A stretch of 28,110 nucleotides of DNA from REEB470 sp032117095 (GCA_032117095.1 JAULZZ010000044.1:1-28110), one strand, 5' to 3'; shown: positions 1-7,545, counted from the stretch's first letter. Notes: generated from the letters alone by a model not told the origin. Program-made: numbers and translations.

Positions 1-502
1 CCGTCCACAATCGATCCATGAGTACACCCAAAGCATGGGGATCTCCGGCAACATACCGAACACGTATCATTCGTTTGCATCCGTGGGTAGGAAGCGTACT
101 GAGCTTTCGTACAATCGCTTCCAATCCCGCATTCGCATCGACTTGGGCGTACCCAATTTCTTCGTGCGTGTCGTCACGGACCACATGCCCTTCTAAAATC
201 GGTTGGCGTGTCACAGGACCGATGCTAACAAAACCAAACCCAAACTGCATCATCGCTCCCAAAGCGACACATTGCGGATCGATTCGAGCCTGTAACCCTA
301 CCGGAGACAAAAAATTCAACCCAAACATAGAAACCTCGATTTCTGGCGAAGGTTCCATATGACCCATGAATGCAATCAATTTCGATCCGAAAGGCATTTT
401 TTCTAGGATATTTAATGCGCGAAACGTGATGTCCCTGCCAATTTTTGCAGGCAATGCAAATAAAACGGGTTTGAATGTCGTGTGATAGGACCAATCTGGC
501 AT
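1..502 (-). CDS. PyrD-like (class 2 dihydroorotate dehydrogenase family) protein, partial
   Basis: Only the first 167 codons are inside the window; the gene runs off its left edge. The N-terminus has the helical lead-in of quinone-linked dihydroorotate dehydrogenases (KPVLFALPAKIGRDITFRAL), followed by the first barrel strand region FGLNFLSPVGLQARIDPQ and MQFGFGFVSIGPVT. Authentic class 2 enzymes use FMN to oxidise dihydroorotate at the membrane. Here the usual GLAAGxDK stretch reads GLQARIDP, so the conserved lysine is absent, and the GTVTPRPQPGN loop is also lost. This points to a divergent paralogue, possibly with another substrate, rather than the housekeeping pyrD. The start is an ATG at 500-502 with a GGAGGGG ribosome binding site just upstream. 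Family assignment is fairly secure; the function is not. Confidence 0.65.
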   Translation of the reverse strand, partial: MPDWSYHTTFKPVLFALPAKIGRDITFRALNILEKMPFGSKLIAFMGHMEPSPEIEVSMFGLNFLSPVGLQARIDPQCVALGAMMQFGFGFVSIGPVTRQPILEGHVVRDDTHEEIGYAQVDANAGLEAIVRKLSTLPTHGCKRMIRVRYVAGDPHALGVLMDRLWT

Positions 503-637
503 CTCATCCCCTCCGATGCGAAATGTATATTTGGGCAGTCCTACAATAGACTCACAAAATCATCTCAAAAAAGGGGAATCTTCGCAAGGATCCGTCGTGC
601 ATCGCAATCATACAGATGACCGCCTTGTCCATTTTGG

Positions 638-667
638 TTGCAACTCGATGCGCACTCACGGTATAAT
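638..667 (+). promoter_or_regulatory. sigma-A type promoter
   Basis: TTGCAA (638-643), an 18-bp spacer and a perfect TATAAT (662-667) lie about 70 bp upstream of the 45-residue membrane protein gene. The -35 box is 4/6 to consensus. Confidence 0.5.
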
Positions 668-734
668 GGTAAAAACAATCTTTGTCGCATCGTGCCCCGT
701 ACAAGGTGCAGCGACTTTGAGAGGAGCATGCGCC

Positions 735-872
735 ATGAACGATCCCCGTCAACACGTGAACGAAGAGCCCCGCAATGATTTGATCGACGTAGGTCTTGGA
801 TTTTTAGGAATGTTCGGCTTGTTGTTCGTGATCGCTACCGTAGCGACGATCATCCAAATTGCGTCCAAATAG
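735..872 (+). CDS. Small single-span membrane protein (45 aa)
   Basis: A 45-codon gene. The N-terminal 17 residues are charged and hydrophilic (MNDPRQHVNEEPRNDL); residues about 18-42 form one hydrophobic helix (GFLGMFGLLFVIATVATIIQ), ending in a short SK tail. The start is set by a GAGAGGAG ribosome binding site 8-9 bases upstream of the ATG. The gene stands alone between its own promoter (638-667) and a strong rho-independent terminator (915-949), which argues that it is real despite its size. I do not recognise a family. Single-span peptides of this kind are common in Bacillales, but nothing here points to a specific role. Confidence 0.65.
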   Translation: MNDPRQHVNEEPRNDLIDVGLGFLGMFGLLFVIATVATIIQIASK

Positions 873-914
873 CACAGCGCACTTTTTCGTGCTGCACGTG
901 CGTGCCCGATCCGT

Positions 915-949
915 ACGATATGTCCTACAGAGGACGTATCGTTTTTTTT
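915..949 (+). terminator. Rho-independent terminator
   Basis: An 11-bp stem (ACGATATGTCC with GGACGTATCGT, one G-T pair) with a 6-nt loop is followed directly by eight T. It ends the transcript of the small membrane protein on the plus strand. Confidence 0.85.
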
Positions 950-989
950 GTGCCATGCCTCATGCAAACGCCTCGCATTTGTACTCGCA

Positions 990-1955
990 TTACTCCGTCT
1001 CGTGTCCCCGTTGTCGCTGATTATCCCCGCGCACCTCAATCACCGTCACATATGGCGCGATCCGCTCCACGAGTCGTTTCCCTTTGTATGCGTCTTCGCC
1101 ATCGCGCATCGTAAAACTCAAATGTTGGGTCAATTGGTCGATCGTCTGATTCGACGTATAAAATGTCGGCTTGCGATTCATCCGATAATTGAGGATGCTC
1201 CCGACCACATGGTCACGCGCCCACGCATTGAGCTGTTCTGCCCCGATATCGTCTAGCACGAGCAAGTCCGTTTCCCGCAATACGACCAACGTCTCGTGCA
1301 ACGCCTCGCGGTCGTGCATCAGTCGCTTCAAATCCTCGATAAAATCCGGCATAAACACGATGACACCCGTATACCCTTTTTTCGCCAATTCGTAAAGCAA
1401 ATAGCTCGCCAAAAACGTTTTTCCCGTTCCGAAATCGCCATACAAATACAGTCCTTTCGGTGGCAACGTCTGTTGTTCAGATACGGACTTGATGTAATCG
1501 ATGACCTTTTCTACGTCAGTCGCCCGTCTCAGGTCCCGCCCAATGATCTCCTCGTGTGTATATTCTTGCGTCAATGCACGCTCATCGACATAAAAACTTT
1601 TGATCCGTGCGCGGATGTACTGCTGGCTCGCATACGCAACATAGAGATTGCACGGCGTCTGTCGATCGACGATCGTATGCTGTTCCCCCTGCACGACGAC
1701 TTCCAACGTCGTATAATGCCCCTGCATGTCATGCGGGCACCGTGCCAATCCTGGACAATGTGTGCAGTGTACTCGATCGCGGGCGTATTGCGCCAACCGA
1801 AGCACGTGCGCACGTTGTGTCCCCACATCGAGCTGGGGATGCGCGTCACACCACGCTTGAATGTGTGGATCATGGAGCCATTTTTCGGCGATGTCGTCTT
1901 GTGTACCATGCTTGGCTTCTGTGAACTGCTGTAACCACTGTTTTAATGATTCCAT
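990..1955 (-). CDS. dnaI: Primosomal protein DnaI (helicase loader)
   Basis: A 321-residue AAA+ ATPase that loads the replicative helicase DnaC (DnaB of E. coli) onto DNA at the origin and at stalled forks, together with DnaB and DnaD. The N-terminal domain has a zinc-type cluster (Cys64, Cys67, with His80 and Cys102 as likely further ligands) like the helicase-binding domain of Bacillus DnaI. Walker A is GDFGTGKT at 173-180, Walker B LLVLDD at 231-236, sensor 1 TSN at 267-269, and the arginine-rich RLVERIAPY end resembles DnaI. The length is close to B. subtilis DnaI (311). It lies 39 bp downstream of dnaB on the same strand, the usual Bacillales order. The ribosome binding site AAAGGAGG precedes the ATG. 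Confidence 0.95.
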   Translation of the reverse strand: MESLKQWLQQFTEAKHGTQDDIAEKWLHDPHIQAWCDAHPQLDVGTQRAHVLRLAQYARDRVHCTHCPGLARCPHDMQGHYTTLEVVVQGEQHTIVDRQTPCNLYVAYASQQYIRARIKSFYVDERALTQEYTHEEIIGRDLRRATDVEKVIDYIKSVSEQQTLPPKGLYLYGDFGTGKTFLASYLLYELAKKGYTGVIVFMPDFIEDLKRLMHDREALHETLVVLRETDLLVLDDIGAEQLNAWARDHVVGSILNYRMNRKPTFYTSNQTIDQLTQHLSFTMRDGEDAYKGKRLVERIAPYVTVIEVRGDNQRQRGHETE

Positions 1956-1994
1956 GACGCATCTCCCTCCTTTGTGTTTGGAGGGTTCGCCCCT

Positions 1995-3638
1995 CTACCG
2001 CTCGTGCATGCGTCTTGCTTTTTCCATAATGCGCGCAATGTCTTCGGGAGTCGCTTCTTTTCTCGTCGCATTGCCCGATGGGGGCACGACTTTGGGGGAG
2101 GGCACACGGGGAGGACGCGTCTTGTACCCTGCATCCGGCTTTGTGCGTGTGCCTTCTTCCCGTTTGGGTGAGGGAGATTTCCCCCTGTACTGACGTGTGC
2201 GCTCCGCTTTACGAAAATGGGCAACGGCTTGTTCAAACTGACGGATGTGTTTGCCCGCAATGTTCGCAGCGATGGCATCGATAAACTTCGTTGACCAATC
2301 AAAATCGTTGGTGCGAATGTAATGGATCATCGCGTTGAGCACTTCATCCGGCAGATGGTACGCCACGTGAATTTCATGAAACGCTTCTTTGATCGCCGCT
2401 GGTACACTCGACGGGTGAAAAAACAGCCGCAAAATCTCGCCATATGATGCATTCACGAGCATCGCGTTGTATTGACGGACGTCACACGTATGTTGAAATT
2501 GATCTGGCAATTCAAACCAATGCAGCGCATCGACTTCGCGCCCATGCAATTTCGTCCAGATGTCTTGCTCCCGCTCCTCGCGCAAAGCAGGCTCCAGAGA
2601 AACCACCGAAGCGACGGGCGACTCTGATGATGGTGCGGAAAAAGAAGGCACAGATGCAACAAAAGTCGCAGATTGATGCGTCACGACAGGCAATGTGACG
2701 GGGGACGTTGTCGTCGTGCGATGCGGGATCGGGATCGCATTCCCTGCAGACGGCGCGCCCAAAGAAACGACTTCGGGGTTGTGTGAAGGGGAAGGCGTCC
2801 GTGCATCCACAGGGTCTTCCCGCACCGTCACCCCCCGCAACTGCGCTGCGCGTTGGGCAAACCGCGTCACTTCAAACTCTCCGCCTTGACGAAACATCCC
2901 TTCCTCATCCAATAAAGATACCGTCTCTTTCAAGGTCAAGTCATAGCGCACGGCAAATGCGTTAATGCGCTCGGTCAATGTCGGGCTCACCAGCATCCGT
3001 TCTACGAAACGGCGATTTTTGGAGGAACGGGGAAAGCGACGCAATACGTCCTCAGGACGATAAAATCCAGACGCCTGTTGTCCCCCTGAAGCCACACGCA
3101 AATTTGCCCCGTGCGACGCATGGTACACCTCTTTTTTCGTGTGGGACACATCGGTGCCGTATGCCGCATCGTCATGGGGGATGTCCGCTGAAAACAACAA
3201 ATCGTATAACGCTTGGTACATCATCGGACCGATGCGTTCTTGCAACAGTGCGGTAAGGGAATCGTCTGCAAAAAATGCGTTCACTAAAAGAGGGGTATGG
3301 AGCACAAACGTCCACTGCGCCCCGTTGGGACCGGCGCGGTAATACGAGGTGAGCAATCCTGCCGCTTCTAAAAACGAGGAATGATGCGCCCATTGTTTAA
3401 AACCACGTTCACTAGGCTCAAATCCACACATGACGAGTGCGACATTCATCTCGACCGTCACGGCATCTGTATGGTCATGCCCCCAGTGACACAACGAGAC
3501 GTATAACGCAGTCGCCACATGCCCGAGAAGTGGTTGATACACCGTCGTCATGGCCCGTGCTTCTCGTGCGCCAAAACCAAACCGCCGAATCACGACACAC
3601 GGCATCGTCGAAGCGTACCATTCGTCTGACCATTTCAT
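1995..3638 (-). CDS. dnaB: Replication initiation and membrane attachment protein DnaB
   Basis: 547 residues, of the Bacillus DnaB/DnaD superfamily (not the E. coli helicase). It remodels DNA and recruits the DnaI-helicase complex at the chromosomal origin and in replication restart. The N-terminal winged-helix part contains the family signature YQPLLGHVATALYVSL (about residues 34-49). The second DnaD/DnaB2 domain lies at about 399-484 (YGEILRLFFHP ... FIDAIAANIAGKHIRQFEQA). A Pro/Ser/Thr-rich linker of about 100 residues in the middle and a 63-residue basic, Pro-rich tail make it about 75 residues longer than B. subtilis DnaB (472). GGAGGG precedes the ATG by 8-9 bases. It forms a unit with dnaI; nrdR, often upstream in Bacillus, is not here. 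Confidence 0.9.
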   Translation of the reverse strand: MKWSDEWYASTMPCVVIRRFGFGAREARAMTTVYQPLLGHVATALYVSLCHWGHDHTDAVTVEMNVALVMCGFEPSERGFKQWAHHSSFLEAAGLLTSYYRAGPNGAQWTFVLHTPLLVNAFFADDSLTALLQERIGPMMYQALYDLLFSADIPHDDAAYGTDVSHTKKEVYHASHGANLRVASGGQQASGFYRPEDVLRRFPRSSKNRRFVERMLVSPTLTERINAFAVRYDLTLKETVSLLDEEGMFRQGGEFEVTRFAQRAAQLRGVTVREDPVDARTPSPSHNPEVVSLGAPSAGNAIPIPHRTTTTSPVTLPVVTHQSATFVASVPSFSAPSSESPVASVVSLEPALREEREQDIWTKLHGREVDALHWFELPDQFQHTCDVRQYNAMLVNASYGEILRLFFHPSSVPAAIKEAFHEIHVAYHLPDEVLNAMIHYIRTNDFDWSTKFIDAIAANIAGKHIRQFEQAVAHFRKAERTRQYRGKSPSPKREEGTRTKPDAGYKTRPPRVPSPKVVPPSGNATRKEATPEDIARIMEKARRMHER

Positions 3639-3693
3639 CCGCCATTCCCTCCTGCACTTCCGTAATACTCCAGCAGCCGATGTGCACGCTTCC

Positions 3694-3811
3694 TACGAAT
3701 GACGATTTCAACCCATATCCCCTGAGAAAAGGCTACGCCGAGGTTAAAACTCCTTTTGCTTTGTCGCAAAAGGTAGCCCGCTGGATCCATGTTTTCAATA
3801 AGAGATTCGTA
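3694..3811 (+). repeat. Palindromic element, long variant (TACGAAT type)
   Basis: 118 bp beginning TACGAATGAC and ending AGATTCGTA. It carries the family core GGTTAAAAC and a perfect 8-bp internal hairpin (CCTTTTGC 3752-3759, GCAAAAGG 3766-3773, 6-nt loop). TTCC stands on both sides of the element, a possible target duplication. It fills the space between the starts of dnaB and the yuiB transcription unit. Confidence 0.75.
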
Positions 3812-3875
3812 TTCCCTTCACTGCCCGCACCTTCATGAGAAAAACGCTACGTTTCCCGTATGATATAGGAGCTCC

Positions 3876-4172
3876 CTAAAACATCCGATACCCGTTTTTG
3901 CGGAGCATCTGAATCGTCCATCCTCCGACACATGTACCAACAAAACCACAGGCGATCGCCAACCAATCTACCATGCCGTACTCCCCTACACTTTCCCATG
4001 CTTGGGTTATCCCCTGTCCAAAATATACGAGTAATCCGAGGATAACAAGTGTATACAATGCCACCGGTACCCACGTCGTCTTCAATAACATATTCAGAAT
4101 AAAGGAGAGCCCAAACATCAAAACAAACGCCAACAATGCGACGATTATCAACTGCAAAACATTAGAAACCAT
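3876..4172 (-). CDS. yuiB: YuiB-like putative membrane protein
   Basis: A 98-residue hydrophobic protein with three predicted membrane segments (about 3-27, 34-52 and 68-88). The first holds the typical FGLSFILNMLLK stretch, and the C-terminus is RKNGYRMF, as in the YuiB family of Bacillales. No biochemical role is established for this family. A TTG two codons earlier is possible, but AGGGAG lies 8 bases before the ATG at 4170-4172 and only 2 before the TTG, so the ATG is preferred. The gene is monocistronic and bracketed by copies of the palindromic repeat (3694-3811 downstream, about 4200-4483 upstream). Confidence 0.65.
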   Translation of the reverse strand: MVSNVLQLIIVALLAFVLMFGLSFILNMLLKTTWVPVALYTLVILGLLVYFGQGITQAWESVGEYGMVDWLAIACGFVGTCVGGWTIQMLRKNGYRMF

Positions 4173-4199
4173 CGACAACGCTCCCTTTTGTGCACCCCA

Positions 4200-4377
4200 T
4201 ATATGTTTGGAAAAATCACGACTTCAACCCGTATCCCCCATCTAAACGCTACGCCTTTTCGCCACGGTGCTGTACGAATCCGCTTTCCAGTCCCATCGAC
4301 CTTTCGGCAAAAACACCTTCTGCTTTCTCGCAAAAAACAGCCCGCTGTGTGTATGTTTTCAATATGTGGTGTGCATG
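4200..4377 (+). repeat. Palindromic element, longest variant, diverged ends
   Basis: About 178 bp related to the copy at 3694: it shares ACTTCAACCCGTATCCCC near the left, then CTTCTGCTTTCTCGCAAAA, CCCGCTGTGTGTATG and TTTTCAATATGTGG at the right. It has about 60 extra bases in the middle. The termini are decayed, so the exact limits are uncertain. Confidence 0.5.
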
Positions 4378-4381
4378 CCTA

Positions 4382-4483
4382 TACTAAGCACTAATTAAAA
4401 ACATCTATGCAAAGGACTTCCTTTGACGACGGGAAAATGGATTTTTAACCCATAGGATGGCTGTATTCAAATCGTGTTTAGTA
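4382..4483 (-). repeat. Short palindromic element (102 bp) with CTA target duplication
   Basis: Termini TACTAAGCACTAATT and CGTGTTTAGTA. The direct repeat CTA stands at 4379-4381 and 4484-4486. The core is in reverse orientation (TTTTTAACCCATAGGAT). The left end abuts the longer copy at about 4200-4377, making a tandem pair upstream of hemQ. Confidence 0.85.
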
Positions 4484-4495
4484 CTAGTGTACTCG

Positions 4496-4526
4496 TTTGA
4501 CAAGGGAACGTCAACTCTAAGATAGA
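4496..4526 (+). promoter_or_regulatory. Possible hemQ promoter with overlapping dyad
   Basis: A perfect TTGACA at 4497-4502 has only a weak -10 candidate (TAAGAT or GATAGA, spacing 15-18). TTGAC (4497-4501) is mirrored by GTCAA (4510-4514), giving an operator-like dyad over the -35 box. It lies just right of the repeat copy ending at 4483. Confidence 0.3.
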
Positions 4527-4675
4527 ACGTACAGTCGTCAGACGTTGCATCCGTGCCCCCAGTACAGTACGATAGAATATGTATGCAAAGGTCGCATCTC
4601 CTCCTGCCTCTTGTACGCCCAAGGGGGTGCGACTGCTCCACCACGCAACCATTTTACGTATGGAGGTATTGGCAG

Positions 4676-5470
4676 ATGACTTCACAGCCCCCCCCGTCAC
4701 ATGACGACACCCGTGACCTCTCGAGGACGCAAGCATCCGAAGCAACGCTCACTTGGGAAGGCTGGTATGCGCTACACGATTTTCGGCATATTGATTGGAC
4801 AACATGGCATGCGTGGCAAGCGACTGCGCGCAATACCGCCCGCAATGCGTTGCAAACGTACGCAGAACAAAGTTGCGCCTGTGCTACGCGCGACGCCGGC
4901 AGTACTGCCTTTTATTCCATCATCGGACACAAAGCAGATGTCTTGTTTCTTCATTTGCGTCCGACGTTGGCCGCGTTGCATGCACTGCAACAGCAACTCG
5001 ATAGTGCCTCACTCGCTCCGCTGTTCAAGCGTGCCTATTCGTATGTTTCGGTCGTCGAGGTAAGCAACTACATGTTCAAGCCAGGAACCTCCCCGCACGA
5101 CCACCCAGAAATGCACGACCGTTTATATCCGATCCTCCCGTCACAGCAACATATCTGCTTTTATCCGATGAACAAAAAACGAAGTGGCGAAGACAACTGG
5201 TACGTCCTTCCCTTGGAACAACGGCGGAGCATGATGCGAAAACACGGACAAATTGGCCGCGCCTATGCAGGAAAAGTGAAGCAAATGATCACGGGTTCGA
5301 TGGGACTCGACGACTGGGAATGGGGAGTCACGCTGTTTGCAGAAGACCCTTTGGCATTCAAAAAGCTCGTCTACGACATGCGTTATGATGAAGTATCCGC
5401 ACGATACGGCGAGTTTGGTTCGTTCTTTGTGGGGATCGGCACGCCTGCACAAGCGTTGTTGCCCCTATAA
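4676..5470 (+). CDS. hemQ: Coproheme decarboxylase HemQ
   Basis: A 264-residue protein of the chlorite dismutase-like family. It converts iron-coproporphyrin III (coproheme) to heme b by two oxidative decarboxylations with peroxide, the last step of the coproporphyrin-dependent pathway of Gram-positive bacteria, in the cytoplasm. The reactive tyrosine motif FYPMNKKR gives Tyr163 and Lys167, and the proximal ligand is His190 in MRKHGQ; the 27-residue Tyr-His spacing equals that of Listeria and Staphylococcus HemQ. The segment DWEWGVTLFAEDPLAFKKLVYDMRYD is also typical. The N-terminal 20 residues are a variable tail. GGAGGT lies 8 bases before the ATG. No other heme gene is adjacent, so HemQ stands alone here. 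Confidence 0.93.
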   Translation: MTSQPPPSHDDTRDLSRTQASEATLTWEGWYALHDFRHIDWTTWHAWQATARNTARNALQTYAEQSCACATRDAGSTAFYSIIGHKADVLFLHLRPTLAALHALQQQLDSASLAPLFKRAYSYVSVVEVSNYMFKPGTSPHDHPEMHDRLYPILPSQQHICFYPMNKKRSGEDNWYVLPLEQRRSMMRKHGQIGRAYAGKVKQMITGSMGLDDWEWGVTLFAEDPLAFKKLVYDMRYDEVSARYGEFGSFFVGIGTPAQALLPL

Positions 5471-5638
5471 CACGGTCATCGGGCACAAGCACCTTTCACG
5501 ATTTGTGGGGGGGCTTATTTTTTATTCTTATGCGATGTCCCCTTGTCTGGTCATGCCGAAAAATTTATGTCCCCTTTCATCGCCTCTGGGACAAAAATTG
5601 ACATATTTTGCATCCGCATTGGGCTACACTATGTCTAG

Positions 5639-5848
5639 GACGAAACACTGATTAAGCGTATCTATGGAGAGAGGCTCCTTTTAGTGAGAAAACAAAGGAA
5701 TTTTTAACCAATGATACTAAACACTGATTGAATTCAGGAATCCTATTGGTTAAAAAGCACAGTGATTTCTTGTGAAATGGGGCTCTTGGTATGGACGTTT
5801 TTAATCAATGTTTAGTATGAGATGCCTATATTCAAACCGTGTTTCGTA
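5639..5848 (-). repeat. Short palindromic element interrupted by a second copy
   Basis: The left end GACGAAACACTG and right end CCGTGTTTCGTA are flanked by TAG (5636-5638 and 5849-5851). A second copy sits inside at 5715-5817. Removing that copy and one TGA repeat leaves 104 bp, the normal unit length. Confidence 0.85.
5715..5817 (+). repeat. Short palindromic element (103 bp), nested, TGA target duplication
   Basis: Termini TACTAAACACTGATTG and CAATGTTTAGTA. TGA is duplicated at 5712-5714 and 5818-5820. It is inserted in opposite orientation into the element at 5639-5848. Confidence 0.9.
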
Positions 5849-5882
5849 TAGGGCAGCAACGAGACGAGAGGGGATGGTCTAG

Positions 5883-6782
5883 ATGAAAAAAACACGCGTA
5901 TGGGGATGCCTTTGTGTCTTGATCGCCAGCTTCATATGGGTCACGGATCGGGGATGGCTTTGGGAAGGCGGACGGGTCGGTGTCGCCTACGCACCAAAAG
6001 CGACAAATCCCTTGGCTTCCCACGCCACGTGGTGGATTACACGATTGGCACAAGAGGAAGGATTTTCCTCGTGGCGCGATAGCACATGGCACGCCGAAAA
6101 ACTCCCTCCGCTTTCGCACATCTGGTGGATTGCGCTGTATGGTCGGGGGCAACAGCCCGTCGGTCACCTCGTATTGTCGGTGACGGAGGCACAAAGTACA
6201 TTGCTAGAATATGGGCACGGGCCCTCTTCCCTTTATCCTGCCATGGACGAAGAAAGTGCACGTACCCGTCGCTACTTGCATCCTTTGTATGCGGTATGGA
6301 GCGCCCCACAACAAAACAACGATGCACCGACCGTGTACGAAGCGTGGTCGCGTACCCCGTTGCCTCATCTGCCTTCTTTGCCCATGTCCCCCGTCCCCGT
6401 CAACGCATGTCGTGTGACCTTGCCACCATCCAAAGAAATTCCCCTGCACGTGCGCACACCGTCTGAAATCGTGCGACAAGAACCGCCAAACCCGTACATG
6501 AACATTCAGTGGATCGACGAACCGGCGGTTGAGATCCAAGACGCTCAGGCGTGGCATTCGTATTACGACGCCTCTGCACGCATATACAATGCCTACGAAG
6601 CCGTCGACACCTCCCCCGACGCAGCGACGTTGCCCTATGGCATTGGGGGCTACCATCGTTTTTCTGTGGATTCCGCCTCTCCCTCATCCCCTTGTATGTA
6701 CATCGCCTTGGCGACAGATAGTGTCTCTACGATTCGTTATGTTCCGTTAGACACGTTGAATGCATACGGTCGCTTTCATTAG
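5883..6782 (+). CDS. Secreted or membrane-anchored protein of unknown function
   Basis: 299 residues starting with a Sec-type signal or anchor (MKKTRVWGCLCVLIASFIWV), after a GAGAGGGG ribosome binding site. No lipobox is evident, although Cys9 and Cys11 lie in the hydrophobic stretch. The mature part is rich in Pro, Trp, Tyr and Ser, with repeated aromatic patches (HATWWITRLAQEEG, HIWWIALYGRGQQPVGHLVLSV, YASRIYNAYEA-like), and has no catalytic motif I recognise. The central block resembles a small beta-rich extracytoplasmic domain, but that is only an impression. The gene begins 35 bp after a nested repeat and ends overlapping the convergent YqzE-like gene by 56 bp. It could share regulation with hemQ upstream, but the 400-bp repeat-filled gap argues against an operon. 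Confidence 0.7.
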   Translation: MKKTRVWGCLCVLIASFIWVTDRGWLWEGGRVGVAYAPKATNPLASHATWWITRLAQEEGFSSWRDSTWHAEKLPPLSHIWWIALYGRGQQPVGHLVLSVTEAQSTLLEYGHGPSSLYPAMDEESARTRRYLHPLYAVWSAPQQNNDAPTVYEAWSRTPLPHLPSLPMSPVPVNACRVTLPPSKEIPLHVRTPSEIVRQEPPNPYMNIQWIDEPAVEIQDAQAWHSYYDASARIYNAYEAVDTSPDAATLPYGIGGYHRFSVDSASPSSPCMYIALATDSVSTIRYVPLDTLNAYGRFH

Positions 6783-7008
6783 CGTCGGATCCCTGTGATG
6801 TTGCATGCCTTGCGGATACCCGAGGGCTCTTTTTTTGTTTCCAAAACAATGCAATCGCCATGGGCAACACACCAAACCAGCGAACCGACCACGGCTCTTG
6901 TGCAGTCTTTTGCTTGAGCGGTCGTGGCGTGCGCTGGTTTTTTGGCGTATCGAGATATACGATCAGTTTGCGTGTAATGTGCTTGACCCACTCCTCTCGT
7001 TTGGACAT
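6727..7008 (-). CDS. yqzE: YqzE family protein with a C-terminal extension
   Basis: 93 residues. The first 57 match the YqzE family: an N-terminal helix (SKREEWVKHITRKLIVYLDTP), then TAQEPWSVRWFGVLPMAIALFWK with one short hydrophobic segment. YqzE proteins of Bacillus are about 60 residues and of unknown function, often coded near late competence genes; none are seen here. This protein continues for about 35 hydrophilic residues and overlaps the 3' end of the convergent gene at 5883-6782 by 56 bp, so an ancestral stop may have been lost. AAAGGAG lies 7 bases before the ATG at 7006-7008, which is preferred to the GTG two codons earlier. Confidence 0.65.
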   Translation of the reverse strand: MSKREEWVKHITRKLIVYLDTPKNQRTPRPLKQKTAQEPWSVRWFGVLPMAIALFWKQKKSPRVSARHATSQGSDANESDRMHSTCLTEHNES

Positions 7009-7033
7009 CCACACACTCCTTTACAATCTCTAA

Positions 7034-7132
7034 TGCGAAACACGATTTGAACACACATATCCCAACGGTTAAAATGCCTTTGTTTTCTCGTAAAAGGATT
7101 CCCTCTGCATAGAGGTTTTTAATGCGTGTTTA
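7034..7132 (+). repeat. Short palindromic element, left 99 bp (host of nested insertions)
   Basis: Begins TGCGAAACACG and carries the core ACGGTTAAAATGCC and TCTCGTAAAAGGATTCCC, reaching GCGTGTTTA at 7132. Its last three bases (GTA) are displaced to the far side of the insertions. TAA at 7031-7033 matches TAA at 7546-7548, the duplication flanking the whole composite. Confidence 0.8.
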
Positions 7133-7232
7133 TACTAAACACTGATTGAATACAGGAAACCTATTGGTTAAAAAGTGCAGTGATTTATTGTGAAATGGGG
7201 CCCTTGGGATGGACGTTTTTAATCAGTGTTTA
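7133..7232 (+). repeat. Short palindromic element, second copy in the nest
   Basis: Begins TACTAAACACTGATTG directly after the TTA (7130-7132) of the first copy and reaches CAGTGTTTA at 7232, where an IS630-derived element is inserted. With its displaced terminal GTA it is 103 bp. Confidence 0.85.
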
Positions 7233-7527
7233 TACTAATTCCAAACAAATGTATCGACACAATAACGTGCGTGTGATACAAAGAATATGCGATAGCGCTG
7301 AGAAAAGAAATGCAAAAACGAAGGAAAATGTGAATGCATACAAACGATTAGAAGTAGTCGCATAGGGTGGCGCGGGAAAGAAGAACAAAGAAATCGTCAC
7401 GTTGACAGGATATAACGCCGATGATGTGGAAATGTTGGCAAAGAAATCGGTTACCGGCGGGATACACGATCAAAAGTATTACAGGGAGAGACCGGAATTT
7501 TATCGATGTTTTAATTTGGAATTAGTA
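7233..7527 (+). mobile_element. Non-autonomous IS630-derived element (295 bp)
   Basis: Ends TACTAATTCCAAAC and TTTGGAATTAGTA. It keeps the left about 230 bp and right about 70 bp of the IS630-like element at 18640-19365. Readable transposase N-terminal pieces are NAYKRLEVVA and EIVTLTGYNADDVEMLAKK, then a deletion joins to the C-terminal end CGATCAAAAGTATTACAGGG. It lacks all catalytic DDE residues, so it can only move in trans. It shares an internal deletion with the copy at 27985, showing that both come from the same defective lineage. Confidence 0.85.
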
Positions 7528-7545
7528 TTAGTATTAGTATTAGTA
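7528..7545. repeat. Three extra TTAGTA units (scar of nested insertions)
   Basis: TTAGTA is repeated four times in total from 7522 to 7545, the first unit being the end of the IS630-derived element. Each insertion into the TTA of a previous terminal TTAGTA, with TTA duplication, would add one unit. Confidence 0.7.

Noticed and set aside
1296..1934. A 212-codon plus-strand frame inside dnaI
   Set aside because: It is antisense to a clear dnaI gene with intact Walker motifs and has no ribosome binding site; it is a shadow frame.
990..1955. dnaI as an IS21-type IstB ATPase or DnaC-like phage loader
   Set aside because: The N-terminal zinc-type domain, the length of 321 and the position directly after dnaB fit DnaI.
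5471..5525. Terminator after hemQ
   Set aside because: A G-rich run and some T occur, but no convincing stem of adequate length was found.
7180..7365. A 61-codon plus-strand frame over the 7133 and 7233 elements
   Set aside because: It joins repeat sequence to a transposase remnant and is not an independent gene.
7522..7545. Four TTAGTA units as an ordinary microsatellite or CRISPR-like array
   Set aside because: The units sit exactly at the end of a three-element nest and equal the element terminus. Insertion scars explain three of the four without replication slippage, and there are no spacers.
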